Shown here: in pieces, positions 10,751 through 25,890 of the stretch
How the letters are laid out: each line of letters opens with the position of its first letter
Position numbering within the stretch: position 1 is the first letter of the stretch
From: JAHRVQ01 sp051278195
GTDB lineage: Bacteria > Pseudomonadota > Gammaproteobacteria > Pseudomonadales > Azotimanducaceae
Assembly (NCBI GenBank): GCA_051278195.1
Contig: JBNMQM010000015.1
Span: forward strand, 1 to 64,000
DNA length: 64,000 nucleotides
Reading direction: 5' to 3'
Made by a program: the position numbers and the translations under genes
Notes under the pieces: generated by a model
Told to the model about the DNA's origin: nothing
The model's input: only the letters and a program-made list of their open reading frames with translations
Databases searched by the model: none

Positions 10751-12142
10751 TTATCCGTCTACGGTCACGTCAAAGAACACGACGGAAACCTCGCCAATGT
10801 CTAACTGACCACCATTGGTATCGCCTACAGCAACACCAAAACCATCGTGACCACCGCTGACGGTAATCGTGCTTGTGCTGTCATCGTAATAAACGAAGGT
10901 GGTGACGTCTGTGCCAGTCTCTGTCACGACGCAGGTACCAGTCGTTGCCGCATCGCAATCTGAACCACCGTCGGCCGCCGTACCTTGAGCAATAAGGTCA
11001 ACCGTATCGCCAGTATTACTAGCGGTATCACCAACGTAAGTTGTGAACAAAACGAGTGGGTCAGTCACTGTGACGCTCGTGACCAGACCTGCCTGATTAA
11101 AGAGTAGGATCGCATATTGCAACGTATCGCCAGGATTAGCGGTCACGCCTGTCGCATAATATGTATCGCCGCCAGCCGTTAGACAGCTAAAAGCCGCTGT
11201 ACCACAGGCCGGGTTATTAGCGCCGTCAGTGTTTCGAACAAACTTGAAGACATCGAGGTCAGCAGCAACAACCGTGATAGAAACAGGACCTGTTGGGGTC
11301 GTATCATTATCGTCGGTGTTATTAATATCAGCGGTAAAGTCCATGACACCAGCATCTGCTCCAGCCGTGATGACGATGCTAATAGTTGCTCGTTCGCCAA
11401 TTTGGTCGCCTTCAAGCACTTCTCGTTCCACACCGCCAGAATCGCAAGGTGTTGCAATCGTAATGGTTGCGGTGTCATTGACCAACGCACCATCTGTAAT
11501 GCCCGTGACGGTACAAACCACATCGCCAGCGGTTGCAGCTCCTGTTGTACCAGTTGCCCGAAACACGAGGACTTCAGTGCCTGCACCACTAAACCCACTC
11601 AGGTCATCGGCTGCAGTGCTATCCATAGGCACAGTAATCGCGGTAGACGACGGCACACCACCTGTGTCGAAGGTGATCGGAGAACCTCCAGCGAAGGACG
11701 TTGCACCCAGACTTAATGGATCAGGACTTGGGGCACCGATCGTGCTAGCGCCTGAAGGTGTATCAGTTGTATCTGTCAGCAGCGGATTTTCGAGATTATA
11801 GTCATCGACGCCGTTGGCATTACTGGTAATTTCAAAAATCAGCGTGACCGATTGACTGGTGCTCACTGGGTCTAAGGTGTCCGTTGTGACATTCGTCACC
11901 TGCGGAGCCGCTTGAACCAAGTTCACCGTGATGTCGACGGTTGCAGTTTCATTGTAAGCGGTAGCAGTACCACCAACACCGAGGCCACCAGCGTCTAAGA
12001 AATCAACACTCACTTGATTCTGGATCACGTGGTCAGCGCCAAGCGTAGCCGCTTGCGCCATCTGACTAAATCCAAACAACGCGAATACAACAAACCCAAA
12101 CTGGGCTATGCGCGCTCTTTGCTTATGGATGTTTGACTTCAT
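10751..12142 (-). CDS. Exported DUF11-like beta-rich protein B
   Basis: The product is 463 residues starting at an ATG preceded by GAGGCAG. The signal peptide is FGFVVFALFGFSQMAQAA. The N-terminus (IQNQVSVDF) and C-terminus (LDVFKFVRNTDG, GDTLQYAILLFNQAG) align with the paralogue immediately downstream (VTIEKYVRNET, VLEYLLVV). The two therefore probably arose by tandem duplication and diverged. Cysteines are few and appear paired (CGTAAFSC, CDAATTGTC), consistent with folding outside the cytoplasm. It is the second gene of the minus-strand surface operon, separated by about 80 bp from the next. The function is unknown; a secreted partner of the giant outer-membrane protein is inferred. Confidence 0.75.
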   Translation of the reverse strand: MKSNIHKQRARIAQFGFVVFALFGFSQMAQAATLGADHVIQNQVSVDFLDAGGLGVGGTATAYNETATVDITVNLVQAAPQVTNVTTDTLDPVSTSQSVTLIFEITSNANGVDDYNLENPLLTDTTDTPSGASTIGAPSPDPLSLGATSFAGGSPITFDTGGVPSSTAITVPMDSTAADDLSGFSGAGTEVLVFRATGTTGAATAGDVVCTVTGITDGALVNDTATITIATPCDSGGVEREVLEGDQIGERATISIVITAGADAGVMDFTADINNTDDNDTTPTGPVSITVVAADLDVFKFVRNTDGANNPACGTAAFSCLTAGGDTYYATGVTANPGDTLQYAILLFNQAGLVTSVTVTDPLVLFTTYVGDTASNTGDTVDLIAQGTAADGGSDCDAATTGTCVVTETGTDVTTFVYYDDSTSTITVSGGHDGFGVAVGDTNGGQLDIGEVSVVFFDVTVDG

Positions 12143-12207
12143 TAGGTCTGCCTCAAAAATAATATTTATCTACTAGGTACTGTACAAAATTTGTGCCAAA
12201 ACCCTAT

Positions 12208-12735
12208 CTACTGCACCAAAACCACAAAACTCACCTCACCGGCCGAGCCAGGAAGTACTTCTTCAATTAGCCAACGAATGTTCGTGTACCGTTCTGGGCT
12301 AGCCTGGCGGCGATCTGTACCGCCGCCAAATACGGCTACCTCATACGTGACCTCGTCTGGAGCGCCGTAGTTCTGGCCTCCGTCCGCTGAAAAAACAATT
12401 TTAGAACCTTCCCCTGAAGCTGAATCTGACAGATAAACTGTCAGATCAGGCACCGGATTTTCAATTCTGACTTCCGTTGCAGGCTCGTCGCCGACATTTA
12501 AATATCTCACGGTGTAACGCAGCTTTTGGCCCGGCTCAATATCTTCTGCCTCGACCCAACGCGTCACTTCCTGACCATTTTCTTCTATGACGATCTCTTT
12601 GGTCACGTCCATATCTAGCTGGATATTGGGATCCGCTACAGCACCCACTGATATAGGACTTAGCACTGCTATTAATAACAATTCGAGAAACATTTTTCCC
12701 TTACCTCTCTTAACTGAGCTGTATACAGAATTCAT
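12208..12735 (-). CDS. Small exported DUF11-like protein, first gene of the surface operon
   Basis: From the ATG at 12735 the product is 175 residues, with a basic n-region (KRGKGK) and a hydrophobic stretch (FLELLLIAVLSPISVGAVA), a plausible signal peptide. The ATG at 12693 has the better Shine-Dalgarno (GAGAGGTAAGG) but loses the basic residues, so the true start is uncertain. The mature part is a single DUF11-type domain (GQKLRYTVRYLNVGDEPATE, then IENPVP) ending in a beta strand (VSFVVLVQ). It leads the operon and lies downstream of a candidate structured leader. Its role is unknown. Confidence 0.7.
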   Translation of the reverse strand: MNSVYSSVKRGKGKMFLELLLIAVLSPISVGAVADPNIQLDMDVTKEIVIEENGQEVTRWVEAEDIEPGQKLRYTVRYLNVGDEPATEVRIENPVPDLTVYLSDSASGEGSKIVFSADGGQNYGAPDEVTYEVAVFGGGTDRRQASPERYTNIRWLIEEVLPGSAGEVSFVVLVQ

Positions 12736-12804
12736 TGTTAACTCACATCTCACTCTTACTTGAACCGGATATTTTAAAGCCTTTTGCCTAAAATTTCCGC
12801 TTCT

Positions 12805-12865
12805 GGGTTAGCCAATGGGACAAATAAACCGCCCCGGTGAACGCCGACTTTCCGGCAGCTTACCC
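12805..12865 (-). promoter_or_regulatory. Candidate structured leader RNA of the surface operon
   Basis: Read on the minus strand, GGGTAAGC (12858-12865) pairs with GCTAACCC (12805-12812) with one mismatch. This closes two internal hairpins: GCCG-GAAAGT-CGGC (12843-12856) and ACCG-GGG-CGGT (12828-12838). An unpaired U-rich segment follows. The element lies about 70-170 nt before the possible starts of the first surface gene, where a cis-regulatory RNA would sit. It does not match the c-di-GMP-I (GEMM) consensus as I remember it, nor another riboswitch class I know. This is inference from complementarity only. Confidence 0.35.
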
Positions 12866-13055
12866 AATGATTCGAGCTCCCTCAAGCAAAAATACCAATA
12901 AAAATAGTACGTTAAGCAAACTTCCGTACATTCTTATTGAAGAAACCCCGCTAACTCACTAAACCATTTGCTTTCTGATCTAGCAATTATATGGATAGGG
13001 ACGCCAAACGATGTAAGCAGGTTGTAAAAATAGATGAGTGGTATTTTGTCGCCGA

Positions 13056-13081
13056 CTAATGGATAGTTTCTATCCAATTAG
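13056..13081. repeat. Strong inverted repeat (hairpin or operator)
   Basis: CTAATGGATAG, a TTT loop, then CTATCCAATTAG form an 11-bp stem with one bulged A. No T tract follows on either strand, so an intrinsic terminator is unlikely. It could be a dyad operator for a regulator. It lies between the yheU-like gene and the surface operon. Confidence 0.5.
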
Positions 13082-13171
13082 CGTCAATAAGCTGGCAGTA
13101 ACCAAATCTAAGCCAATGAACCTATAAGAAAAGGCAAAATCCTGTCATTGCTCGAGGGACATTAACGATCA

Positions 13172-13384
13172 TTAAAGGGCATCAGCGGCCTGAACCGAGC
13201 AGGTCTCGGATTCAGGATCAAATACAATGACCGCAAGGCCCTTAGAGAGCTGATTTTTAACAGACGCCACCTTCGTACTAAGGGAAGTTTCATGCTGGCC
13301 ATATTCCGTACCTTCGCGAGTCACGAAATCTTCGATTACGCCGGTCAGCGCTTCTTCAGACAGGTCTTGCCAAACGATTATCAA
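13172..13384 (-). CDS. yheU: UPF0270 (YheU) family small protein
   Basis: The product is 70 residues and matches the E. coli YheU pattern from end to end: MII-x-WQDLS at the N-terminus, LIE/VIEDFV-x-REGT-x-YG-x-HE in the middle, and a KVA-x-VK-x-QL segment. The start codon is TTG. It is chosen because the family begins with MIIPW and no ATG is available; the upstream Shine-Dalgarno is weak. The biochemical function of the family is unknown. It is transcribed away from the response-regulator gene. Confidence 0.85.
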   Translation of the reverse strand: MIIVWQDLSEEALTGVIEDFVTREGTEYGQHETSLSTKVASVKNQLSKGLAVIVFDPESETCSVQAADAL

Positions 13385-13488
13385 CGGCTTTCACTTCTAA
13401 CCTTTAGGCCCGCTATGATATAAAGCTACGAGGCTAATTGTTAGCTTCCCTCACACATTCATTGTGCTCATTTTCGGAGTCTCACCAC

Positions 13489-14199
13489 GTGGTCCAGTCT
13501 GCTATAAAGCTGCTTATTGTCGAGGACGAGCCTATCACACGCTCCAAACTGGCTGCTCACTTTGAAAAAGAGGGATACGACGTCACTTGCCGCGAAGATG
13601 CCACCGGCGTGCCGCAGCTCGTCTCTGACGAAGATATCGAGCTTTGCCTGATAGATATCAACCTCCCGGGTAAAGATGGCCTAACACTCACAAGAGAGCT
13701 TCGCGCCACATCTGACGTGGGCATTATCCTTGTGACCGGCAAGGATGAACAAATCGACCGAATTGTTGGGCTAGAGAGTGGTGCTGACGATTACGTAACC
13801 AAGCCGTTTGATCCTCGTGAGCTCTTGTCTCGGGTAAAAAACCTTCACTGGCGCGTTCAGGCGCAAGAAAAACAGAAAGAAAAAGGCTTCAAGCGCACCT
13901 TTGAGGGCTGGTCATTAGATTTGAACAAACGTCAGCTGGTCACGCCGGAGGAACAAATTCAGGCTCTATCAGCGGGTGAATTTCACCTTCTACTGGCACT
14001 GATTGAAAATTCTGGCGAAGTCATGACCCGCGACCAACTGATGAACAAGATCCGCAACCGGGAATGGTATCCCGATGATCGATACATAGATGTACTAGTG
14101 GGCCAAGTCAGAAGAAAGTTTCGCCAGCATACGCCGGGCACAACGTTCATCAGCACCATTCACGGCACAGGTTATCTATTTGCACCTATTGTGGCGTAA
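13489..14199 (+). CDS. OmpR/TorR-like response regulator
   Basis: The product is 236 residues from a GTG preceded by CGGAG at suitable spacing; a longer TTG frame from 13438 adds an unlikely leader. The receiver domain (about 5-120) has the acidic cluster E12-D13, phospho-acceptor Asp56 (LIDINLPG) and Lys105 (YVTKP). The C-terminal winged-helix domain (about 138-235) carries the typical transactivation-loop region (DDRYIDVLVGQVRRKF) and the final HGTGYLF hairpin. The sequence IDRIVGLESGADDYVTKP resembles TorR/ArcA-type regulators. No classical partner kinase adjoins it. The giant hybrid kinase starts 72 bp downstream on the same strand and is the likely partner, by position only. Confidence 0.9.
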   Translation: MVQSAIKLLIVEDEPITRSKLAAHFEKEGYDVTCREDATGVPQLVSDEDIELCLIDINLPGKDGLTLTRELRATSDVGIILVTGKDEQIDRIVGLESGADDYVTKPFDPRELLSRVKNLHWRVQAQEKQKEKGFKRTFEGWSLDLNKRQLVTPEEQIQALSAGEFHLLLALIENSGEVMTRDQLMNKIRNREWYPDDRYIDVLVGQVRRKFRQHTPGTTFISTIHGTGYLFAPIVA

Positions 14200-14271
14200 C
14201 GGGCCTCCCTTTCGCCAACAATATTCCCATGCCGAGAATGCACCGGCTGCGTCTCTCAGGTAAGCTAAAGC

Positions 14272-20585
<6,314 letters not shown>

Positions 20586-20589
<4 letters not shown>

Positions 20590-21395
20590 AGGTTCACCAC
20601 ATCCAAATGCCGGGTCAACGCAAGACCCGGAAAATCATGGAGTTCTTTATCCAGCATGTGCGATGGCACAACATTGCAGATGGCGCGGAATATATTCTCT
20701 AACCGGCCTGGATTTGTTCTTTCCCATTCCTGCAGCATGGCTTTGATCATCGGCCGCTGCAGATTGTCCTGAGAGCCACACAAGTTGCAGGGTATAATCG
20801 GCATCTCACAAATCGTCGCGTATTCTTCAATATCCGCTTCATTACAATAAGCCAACGGTCTAATGACGATATTTTTGCCATCATCGCTGAGTAGTTTAGG
20901 CGGCATGGTTTTCATTTTGCCGCCATGAAACATATTCAAAAATAGTGTTTCGATGATGTCATCACGATGATGACCCAGCGCTATTTTTGTGTATCCCGCT
21001 TTTTGCGCGTGTTTGTACAAGATCCCACGGCGAAATCGTGAACACCATCCACAATAGGTTTTACCTGCTGGGACCATTTCTTTCACGAGTGAGTAGGTAT
21101 CTTCCTGCAGAATTTCGTATTTCATGCCAATCTTTTCAAAATAGTTCGGCAATACAGTCTCAGGAAACCCTGGCTGCTTTTGATCCAAGTTTACCGCCAC
21201 CAGTTCAAAATTTATGGGCGCGTGGGCCTGCAGATTTACCAGGATATCCAGCATCGTCAGGCTGTCTTTACCGCCTGAAATACAGACCATGATCTTGTCA
21301 CCTTCCTCGATCATGCCAAAATCAGCGACGGCCTTGCCGACATTACGACGCAATCGCTTGTGCAGTTTGTTCTTCTCGTAACGTATTTTATCCAA
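20586..21395 (-). CDS. ttcA: tRNA 2-thiocytidine biosynthesis protein TtcA
   Basis: This is an ATP-dependent enzyme that thiolates cytidine-32 of some tRNAs, using an Fe-S cluster. The 269 residues contain the PP-loop (CISGGKDSLTMLDIL), the CGWC motif in place of the E. coli CxxC, GHHRDDI, GGKMKTMPPKL, and the later PCNLCGSQ with NLQR. It lines up with E. coli TtcA but stops about 40 residues earlier, lacking the variable tail. The start is TTG with an in-frame TGA three codons upstream, so a longer form is not possible. It overlaps the end of the hybrid kinase gene (convergent). Confidence 0.95.
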
Positions 21396-21549
21396 GGTTT
21401 TTGATCACTTGTGGATTTAGCGCGCAATTCTACCTCCGCTTAACCATAATCGTCGAGTCAAACTCATTTAAACGGAGTGTTAAGTCATACAATAAGACGT
21501 AAGTTACGCCAAACGCTACGAGCGGCGACATAGAGAAGTATTGAGAGCA

Positions 21550-22587
21550 ATGTTGAGAGCTATATCTAGAATATTCGGTTTGATCATAAGCCTGATTGTT
21601 GCCGCGCCACTTCAGGCTGCGGTGATACTGCAGTACCACCATATTGGGTCAGACTCGCCAGCCATTACCAGCACTTCAATCGAGGCCTTTGAGCAACATT
21701 TAGAATACCTGGCCAGCAGCGGGCTTAAAATCGTCCCCCTGAGCGAAATTGTGCGACACCCAGAGCGGCAAACCCCTCAAAGAGTCGCCATAACCTTTGA
21801 TGACGCCTACGACAATATCTACCTGAATGCCGTTCCTCGACTAAAGGCCCGGGGCTGGCCTTTTACGATCTTTGTTTCAACCGAATATGTCGACCGCAAA
21901 GGTTTTCTCACCTGGGATCAATTGCGGGACGTTGAGACCGCCAACGGACTGGTTGCAAACCACAGCCACAGCCATCTGCACATGCTGAGAAAACAGCAGG
22001 GAGAATCTAAACCTGCTTGGCTGAAGCGGTTACGCAAGGACATCGAAAAGGCACAGGCATTGCTCGACAAAAACCTAGAAAACCCCCGCCCATACTTCGC
22101 TTACCCTTATGGTGAGTACGACGCAGATATTATCAAACTGATTAAAGATATGGGATTCACGGGTTTTGGTCAGCAAAGCGGTGCGGTGGGCCCTTTGAGT
22201 TTACTTGCGGCGCTGCCTCGATTCCCTCTCAGTGGTGCTTATGAGGATTTGGAGACCTTCATCACCAAAGTTCACACCCGAGCATTGCCTGTTAAAGTCA
22301 GACCCATATCACCGGTGTTGACCGTTAACCCACCGACTCTGGTACTGGAATTCCCGGAGCCCGCTAGCCTGCCACTCGAGCGGCTAACGTGCTATGGACC
22401 CGGGGGCAAAACTCGCCTTATCAACGTTGCCCCGGGCGTGTTCGAAGCGACCAACAAGGCGCCATTGCCCCTCGGTCGGTCACGCTACAACTGCACGATG
22501 CCAGCCAGCACAGCCGGTGATTTTTATTGGTTTAGCCAGCTGTGGATTCAGAAAAAACCCGATGGCAGCTGGTATCCAGAACCCTAA
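21550..22587 (+). CDS. Exported polysaccharide deacetylase (NodB fold)
   Basis: The product is 345 residues from the ATG at 21550, preceded by GAGAAG and GAGAG; a TTG at 21541 is possible. The signal peptide is ISRIFGLIISLIVAAPLQA. NodB-homology motifs include TFDDAYDN (motif 1, metal and catalytic Asp), NHSHSHLHM (motif 2 histidines) and FAYPYGEYD (motif 3). The family removes N- or O-acetyl groups from polysaccharides such as poly-N-acetylglucosamine or peptidoglycan; the exact substrate is not evident. The C-terminal 90 residues form a separate beta-rich region. It is divergent from ttcA across a 154-bp spacer. Confidence 0.88.
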   Translation: MLRAISRIFGLIISLIVAAPLQAAVILQYHHIGSDSPAITSTSIEAFEQHLEYLASSGLKIVPLSEIVRHPERQTPQRVAITFDDAYDNIYLNAVPRLKARGWPFTIFVSTEYVDRKGFLTWDQLRDVETANGLVANHSHSHLHMLRKQQGESKPAWLKRLRKDIEKAQALLDKNLENPRPYFAYPYGEYDADIIKLIKDMGFTGFGQQSGAVGPLSLLAALPRFPLSGAYEDLETFITKVHTRALPVKVRPISPVLTVNPPTLVLEFPEPASLPLERLTCYGPGGKTRLINVAPGVFEATNKAPLPLGRSRYNCTMPASTAGDFYWFSQLWIQKKPDGSWYPEP

Positions 22588-22633
22588 CACTCACTAACAC
22601 TAGCTACACTACCTAAACTACCTAGGCTTACAA

Positions 22634-25162
22634 CTACGCGATCTCTCTTAAAACAATGGTGGGCGGCGTGCGAACCACACGCAGAGTTGCTAGCGTACCA
22701 ACCGTGCCGATCAAGACAGTACCGACCGCCGGGCCTAGCAACCAGAGCACAGGGTTAAGTGAGTACTCAAGTTCAAATATTTGTGTCTCAAGTGCATACA
22801 CCGTAATTTCAGAACCGATAGTCGCGAGCAGACCAGCAAAGAACCCCAGCGCACAAAACTCCACAATCAAACTACCCATCACCAACCTTTGCGACGCACC
22901 CAGGGTGCGCAATATCGCATGCTGTTTGAACCGTTCATCCATGCTCGCCTGAATGCTGGCAATCAGCACCATGCCACCTGAGATCAAGATTAGACCTAGC
23001 ACCAGTTCTATCGCCATGGTCACCTGGGCAATGATCGTTTTTATCTGCGCAATGATTGCGTCAACTTCAAGTACCGTCATCGTTGGATAGGCTCGAAGCA
23101 ATTCATTGAGGAAGATTTTGTCCTCACGCTCGAGGAAAAAACTGGTCATGAATGTAGAAGGGAAATCTTCCAGCGATTCTGGGGAAAATATGATGTAAAA
23201 ATTAGGCTGCATATTGTCCCAGGCAACAGACCGAATACTCGCGACAGTGGCGCCAAGCTGTCGGCCTTGGATGTCGAATGTCAATTCATCACCCACCTTC
23301 AGGTTGTTACGCACAGCAATATCACGTTCAAGAGAGACCAACGGCTCTCCTACATAATCCTCTGGCCACCATTCGCCACTCAGAATGACGTTGTCGTCCG
23401 GCAGTGATCTTGCATAGGTGAGGTTTCGATTTGAACTGGACCTGGGGCCATCAGCATCTTGATCCTGACCTTGCTCCTGGCCCTGACTCTGCTCTTCATT
23501 CTGACGGTCATAATCTCTGGCGCGTTTGCCGTTGACCAGACTAATTCGACCTTGAATCATTGGATAGATCGCTTCAGCGGCAATCTCATTATCAATCAAC
23601 ATCGCTCGGATGGGTTGTACATCTTCCGGTGAAATATTGATCGCAAAGTGGTTCGGTGCATTCTCCGGAATCTGAGTTGCCCATTCGTCAATCAATGCGG
23701 TGCGAACCAAGAATAAAATTAGTAGCAGCATGATGGCGAGGCTAAATACCAAAATCTGAACCGTGTTCTCCTGACCACGACGCTGCATTCCCGCTAATGC
23801 CAAGCGCCAGACACTGCCCGCCTGCATACCCAGTAGCCGACCTGATCGGAGCATGCCGTAGGCAACAATGCCGAGTGCAATAATTGACACGACCGCGCCT
23901 GTAAAAATCATGAGCGTAAGAAGAATGTCGCCGCTATACCACCACATCAGTCCCAGAGTACCGAAAATACCACAAGCATAGGCAAGGCGATCATTGACAC
24001 CACCGGCATCGAGATCACGACGAATGACCCTTACTGGCTCAATGCCACGCAATCGAATTAACGGTGGAAGCGCAAAAGAGAGCAAACATACAAACCCGGT
24101 GACCAGGCCCAAAATGACCGGCTGCATGCCGGGCGCGGGCAACTCAATCGGAATAAATGGCTGCAAGATACTCACGATGCCCATCTGAGAGACAAACCCT
24201 AGGGCACTACCCATACCTGTGGCCACAAGACCTAAGGTCACAAATATCGTGATGAACAAGCTATCAATGCCATTGGGGGTTGCGCCCAGCGTCTTCAGTA
24301 TCGCGACATGATCATAGTGACGCAGGGAGTATCGTTGCGCTGATAAGGCTATGGCGACACCCGCCAAAACCACGCCTAATAGACCCCCAAGCAGCAGAAA
24401 CCGCTCAGCCCGCGCAAGCGCGTTACCGATTCCTTCGGTGCCTTCTTTGACGCCGAACATTCGGAAGTCTTCACCTAACTTAGGCCTGGCCCATTCATCG
24501 AACTCAACAAGGGCGCTTTCTGGGCCGCTAAACAAATAGCGATAACTCAAACGGCTACCCGGCTGCACCACCTCGGTCCGAGGTACATCAACCATATTCA
24601 TCATCACGCGAGGACCGACGTTATTAAAGCCGCCGCCACGATCGGGTTCTTTAATGAGAGCCTTTTCGACGAAAAACGTCGCAACGCCGATATCCAACAT
24701 ATCTCCGGGTTTTAGATCGAGGGATGGTAGCAAGCGGCTCTCAAGCCAGACTTTGCCCGGCGCAGGACCACGAGCCACGACATCACCTTTGCGGAATGCC
24801 TCGTCCGAAATTATCAGATTACCGCGCAGCGGGTATTCATCCGTGACAGCTTTTACGGACGAGAACTGCGCTCGGTCAGCTGAAAATACCATAGACAAAA
24901 AGCTAAGTGTTTGGGCGTGCTCGAGCCCTAGAGATTCTGCTTTTTGCAGATACTCTGGATCCAACTCACCTCGTCCTGAGATGACCCTGTCTGCCGCAAG
25001 AAACTGTGCAGACTCCTGAACGAGTGCCTGTTGTAGGCGATCAACAAAGAGCGTGATGGTCGTCACAGTCGCGACCGCAATAATCAGCGATCCCAGTAAC
25101 AATGTGAGCTCGCCAGAACGCCAGTCGCGCGAGAGTAGCTTCAGAGCTAGGGCAGGGTTCAT
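22634..25162 (-). CDS. ybbP: YbbP-type ABC transporter permease (FtsX superfamily)
   Basis: The product is 842 residues. It has an N-terminal membrane segment (GSLIIAVATVTTITLFV), a large periplasmic MacB-like region, four central membrane segments (250-480), a second periplasmic domain and three C-terminal membrane segments (IELVLGLILISGGMVLIAS to WLLGPAVGTVLIG), the duplicated FtsX layout of YbbP. A low-complexity Gln/Glu/Asp tract (about residues 555-570) sits in the second periplasmic domain. It forms an operon with the ATPase gene ybbA (1-bp gap) and is divergent from tesA, the same arrangement as E. coli tesA-ybbA-ybbP. Export of a lipid-like or membrane-associated substrate is suspected for the family but unproven. 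Confidence 0.9.
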   Translation of the reverse strand: MNPALALKLLSRDWRSGELTLLLGSLIIAVATVTTITLFVDRLQQALVQESAQFLAADRVISGRGELDPEYLQKAESLGLEHAQTLSFLSMVFSADRAQFSSVKAVTDEYPLRGNLIISDEAFRKGDVVARGPAPGKVWLESRLLPSLDLKPGDMLDIGVATFFVEKALIKEPDRGGGFNNVGPRVMMNMVDVPRTEVVQPGSRLSYRYLFSGPESALVEFDEWARPKLGEDFRMFGVKEGTEGIGNALARAERFLLLGGLLGVVLAGVAIALSAQRYSLRHYDHVAILKTLGATPNGIDSLFITIFVTLGLVATGMGSALGFVSQMGIVSILQPFIPIELPAPGMQPVILGLVTGFVCLLSFALPPLIRLRGIEPVRVIRRDLDAGGVNDRLAYACGIFGTLGLMWWYSGDILLTLMIFTGAVVSIIALGIVAYGMLRSGRLLGMQAGSVWRLALAGMQRRGQENTVQILVFSLAIMLLLILFLVRTALIDEWATQIPENAPNHFAINISPEDVQPIRAMLIDNEIAAEAIYPMIQGRISLVNGKRARDYDRQNEEQSQGQEQGQDQDADGPRSSSNRNLTYARSLPDDNVILSGEWWPEDYVGEPLVSLERDIAVRNNLKVGDELTFDIQGRQLGATVASIRSVAWDNMQPNFYIIFSPESLEDFPSTFMTSFFLEREDKIFLNELLRAYPTMTVLEVDAIIAQIKTIIAQVTMAIELVLGLILISGGMVLIASIQASMDERFKQHAILRTLGASQRLVMGSLIVEFCALGFFAGLLATIGSEITVYALETQIFELEYSLNPVLWLLGPAVGTVLIGTVGTLATLRVVRTPPTIVLREIA

Positions 25163-25163
25163 G

Positions 25164-25862
25164 TTAGCCCGCCGCCAGCACTTCAGGCACTTGGACGATC
25201 ATGCCAGATGCAATTTGAATAGAACGATCGCAACGTTCCGCCAGGCGCAAATCATGGGTCACTAGTACTAGAGTCGAGCCGAAGTCTTGATTGAGTTCAA
25301 ACAACAGATCAATGATCGTCCCTCCGGTCGTGGTGTCCAGATTGCCAGTGGGTTCATCAGCAAACAGAATTTCTGCCGATGAGGCAAACGCACGGGCGAT
25401 CGCAACCCGCTGTTGCTCTCCGCCCGACAGCTGTCTTGGGTAGTGATTCATACGATGATCAAGCCCCACTCGCTTCAACAGTTCTTTGGCCTTGGTCTCG
25501 GCCTCTCGATCACGCTTAAGCTCAGCAGGCAGCATCACGTTTTCCAGCGCGGTCAAACTGGCAAGCAATTGAAAGGTCTGGAACACAAAGCCGACCATTT
25601 CTGCTCGAACATTCGCCCGCTGCTCTTCATCCATCAGGGTAATCGTGTGGCGGCCCAGATGAATTTCACCACTGCTGGGCATATCAAGGCCCGCGATCAA
25701 ACTCAGCAACGTGGTTTTGCCAGAACCCGATGCCCCGACAATCGCAACGCTCTCTGATTTCTTGATTTCGAGATCAATCCCTTTCAAGATACACAACTCG
25801 CCTTCTGACGTGCTGACTGTCTTGCTAAGATCGACTGTTTTAATGATTATTTCTTTATTCAT
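25164..25862 (-). CDS. ybbA: YbbA-type ABC transporter ATPase
   Basis: The product is 232 residues from the ATG at 25862, which has GTGGGA upstream; a GTG at 25874 adds four residues. Visible motifs are Walker A (GASGSGKTTLL), Q-loop (FVFQTFQL), signature LSGGEQQRVAIARA, Walker B (ILFADEPTGNLD) and the switch histidine (LVTHD). This is the LolD/MacB-type ATPase subclass that partners FtsX-like permeases. It is translated just before ybbP. Its 5' end faces tesA, and the two genes are only about 30 bp apart, so their promoters must overlap each other's coding regions. Confidence 0.95.
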   Translation of the reverse strand: MNKEIIIKTVDLSKTVSTSEGELCILKGIDLEIKKSESVAIVGASGSGKTTLLSLIAGLDMPSSGEIHLGRHTITLMDEEQRANVRAEMVGFVFQTFQLLASLTALENVMLPAELKRDREAETKAKELLKRVGLDHRMNHYPRQLSGGEQQRVAIARAFASSAEILFADEPTGNLDTTTGGTIIDLLFELNQDFGSTLVLVTHDLRLAERCDRSIQIASGMIVQVPEVLAAG

Positions 25863-25890
25863 CAATTTTCCCACTCGTTTGCCAGCCAGA

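Larger units (their letters stand above)
12736..13171. other. 436-bp intergenic region upstream of the surface operon
   Basis: I find no credible coding frame. Its contents are a compact set of nested inverted repeats (12805-12865), a strong hairpin/inverted repeat (13056-13081) and AT-rich sequence around 12885-12950 that could carry the operon promoter. The region ends at the stop of the yheU-like gene. Confidence 0.5.

Noticed and set aside
11229..11801. 190-residue open frame opposite exported protein B
   Set aside because: It is a shadow of a repetitive beta-rich gene in the opposite strand; low-complexity composition with no signal peptide.
12805..12865. c-di-GMP-I (GEMM) riboswitch before the surface operon
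   Set aside because: The GGCAAACC and GACGCAAAGCC core blocks are absent; only generic stem-loops remain, so I keep it as an unnamed candidate leader.
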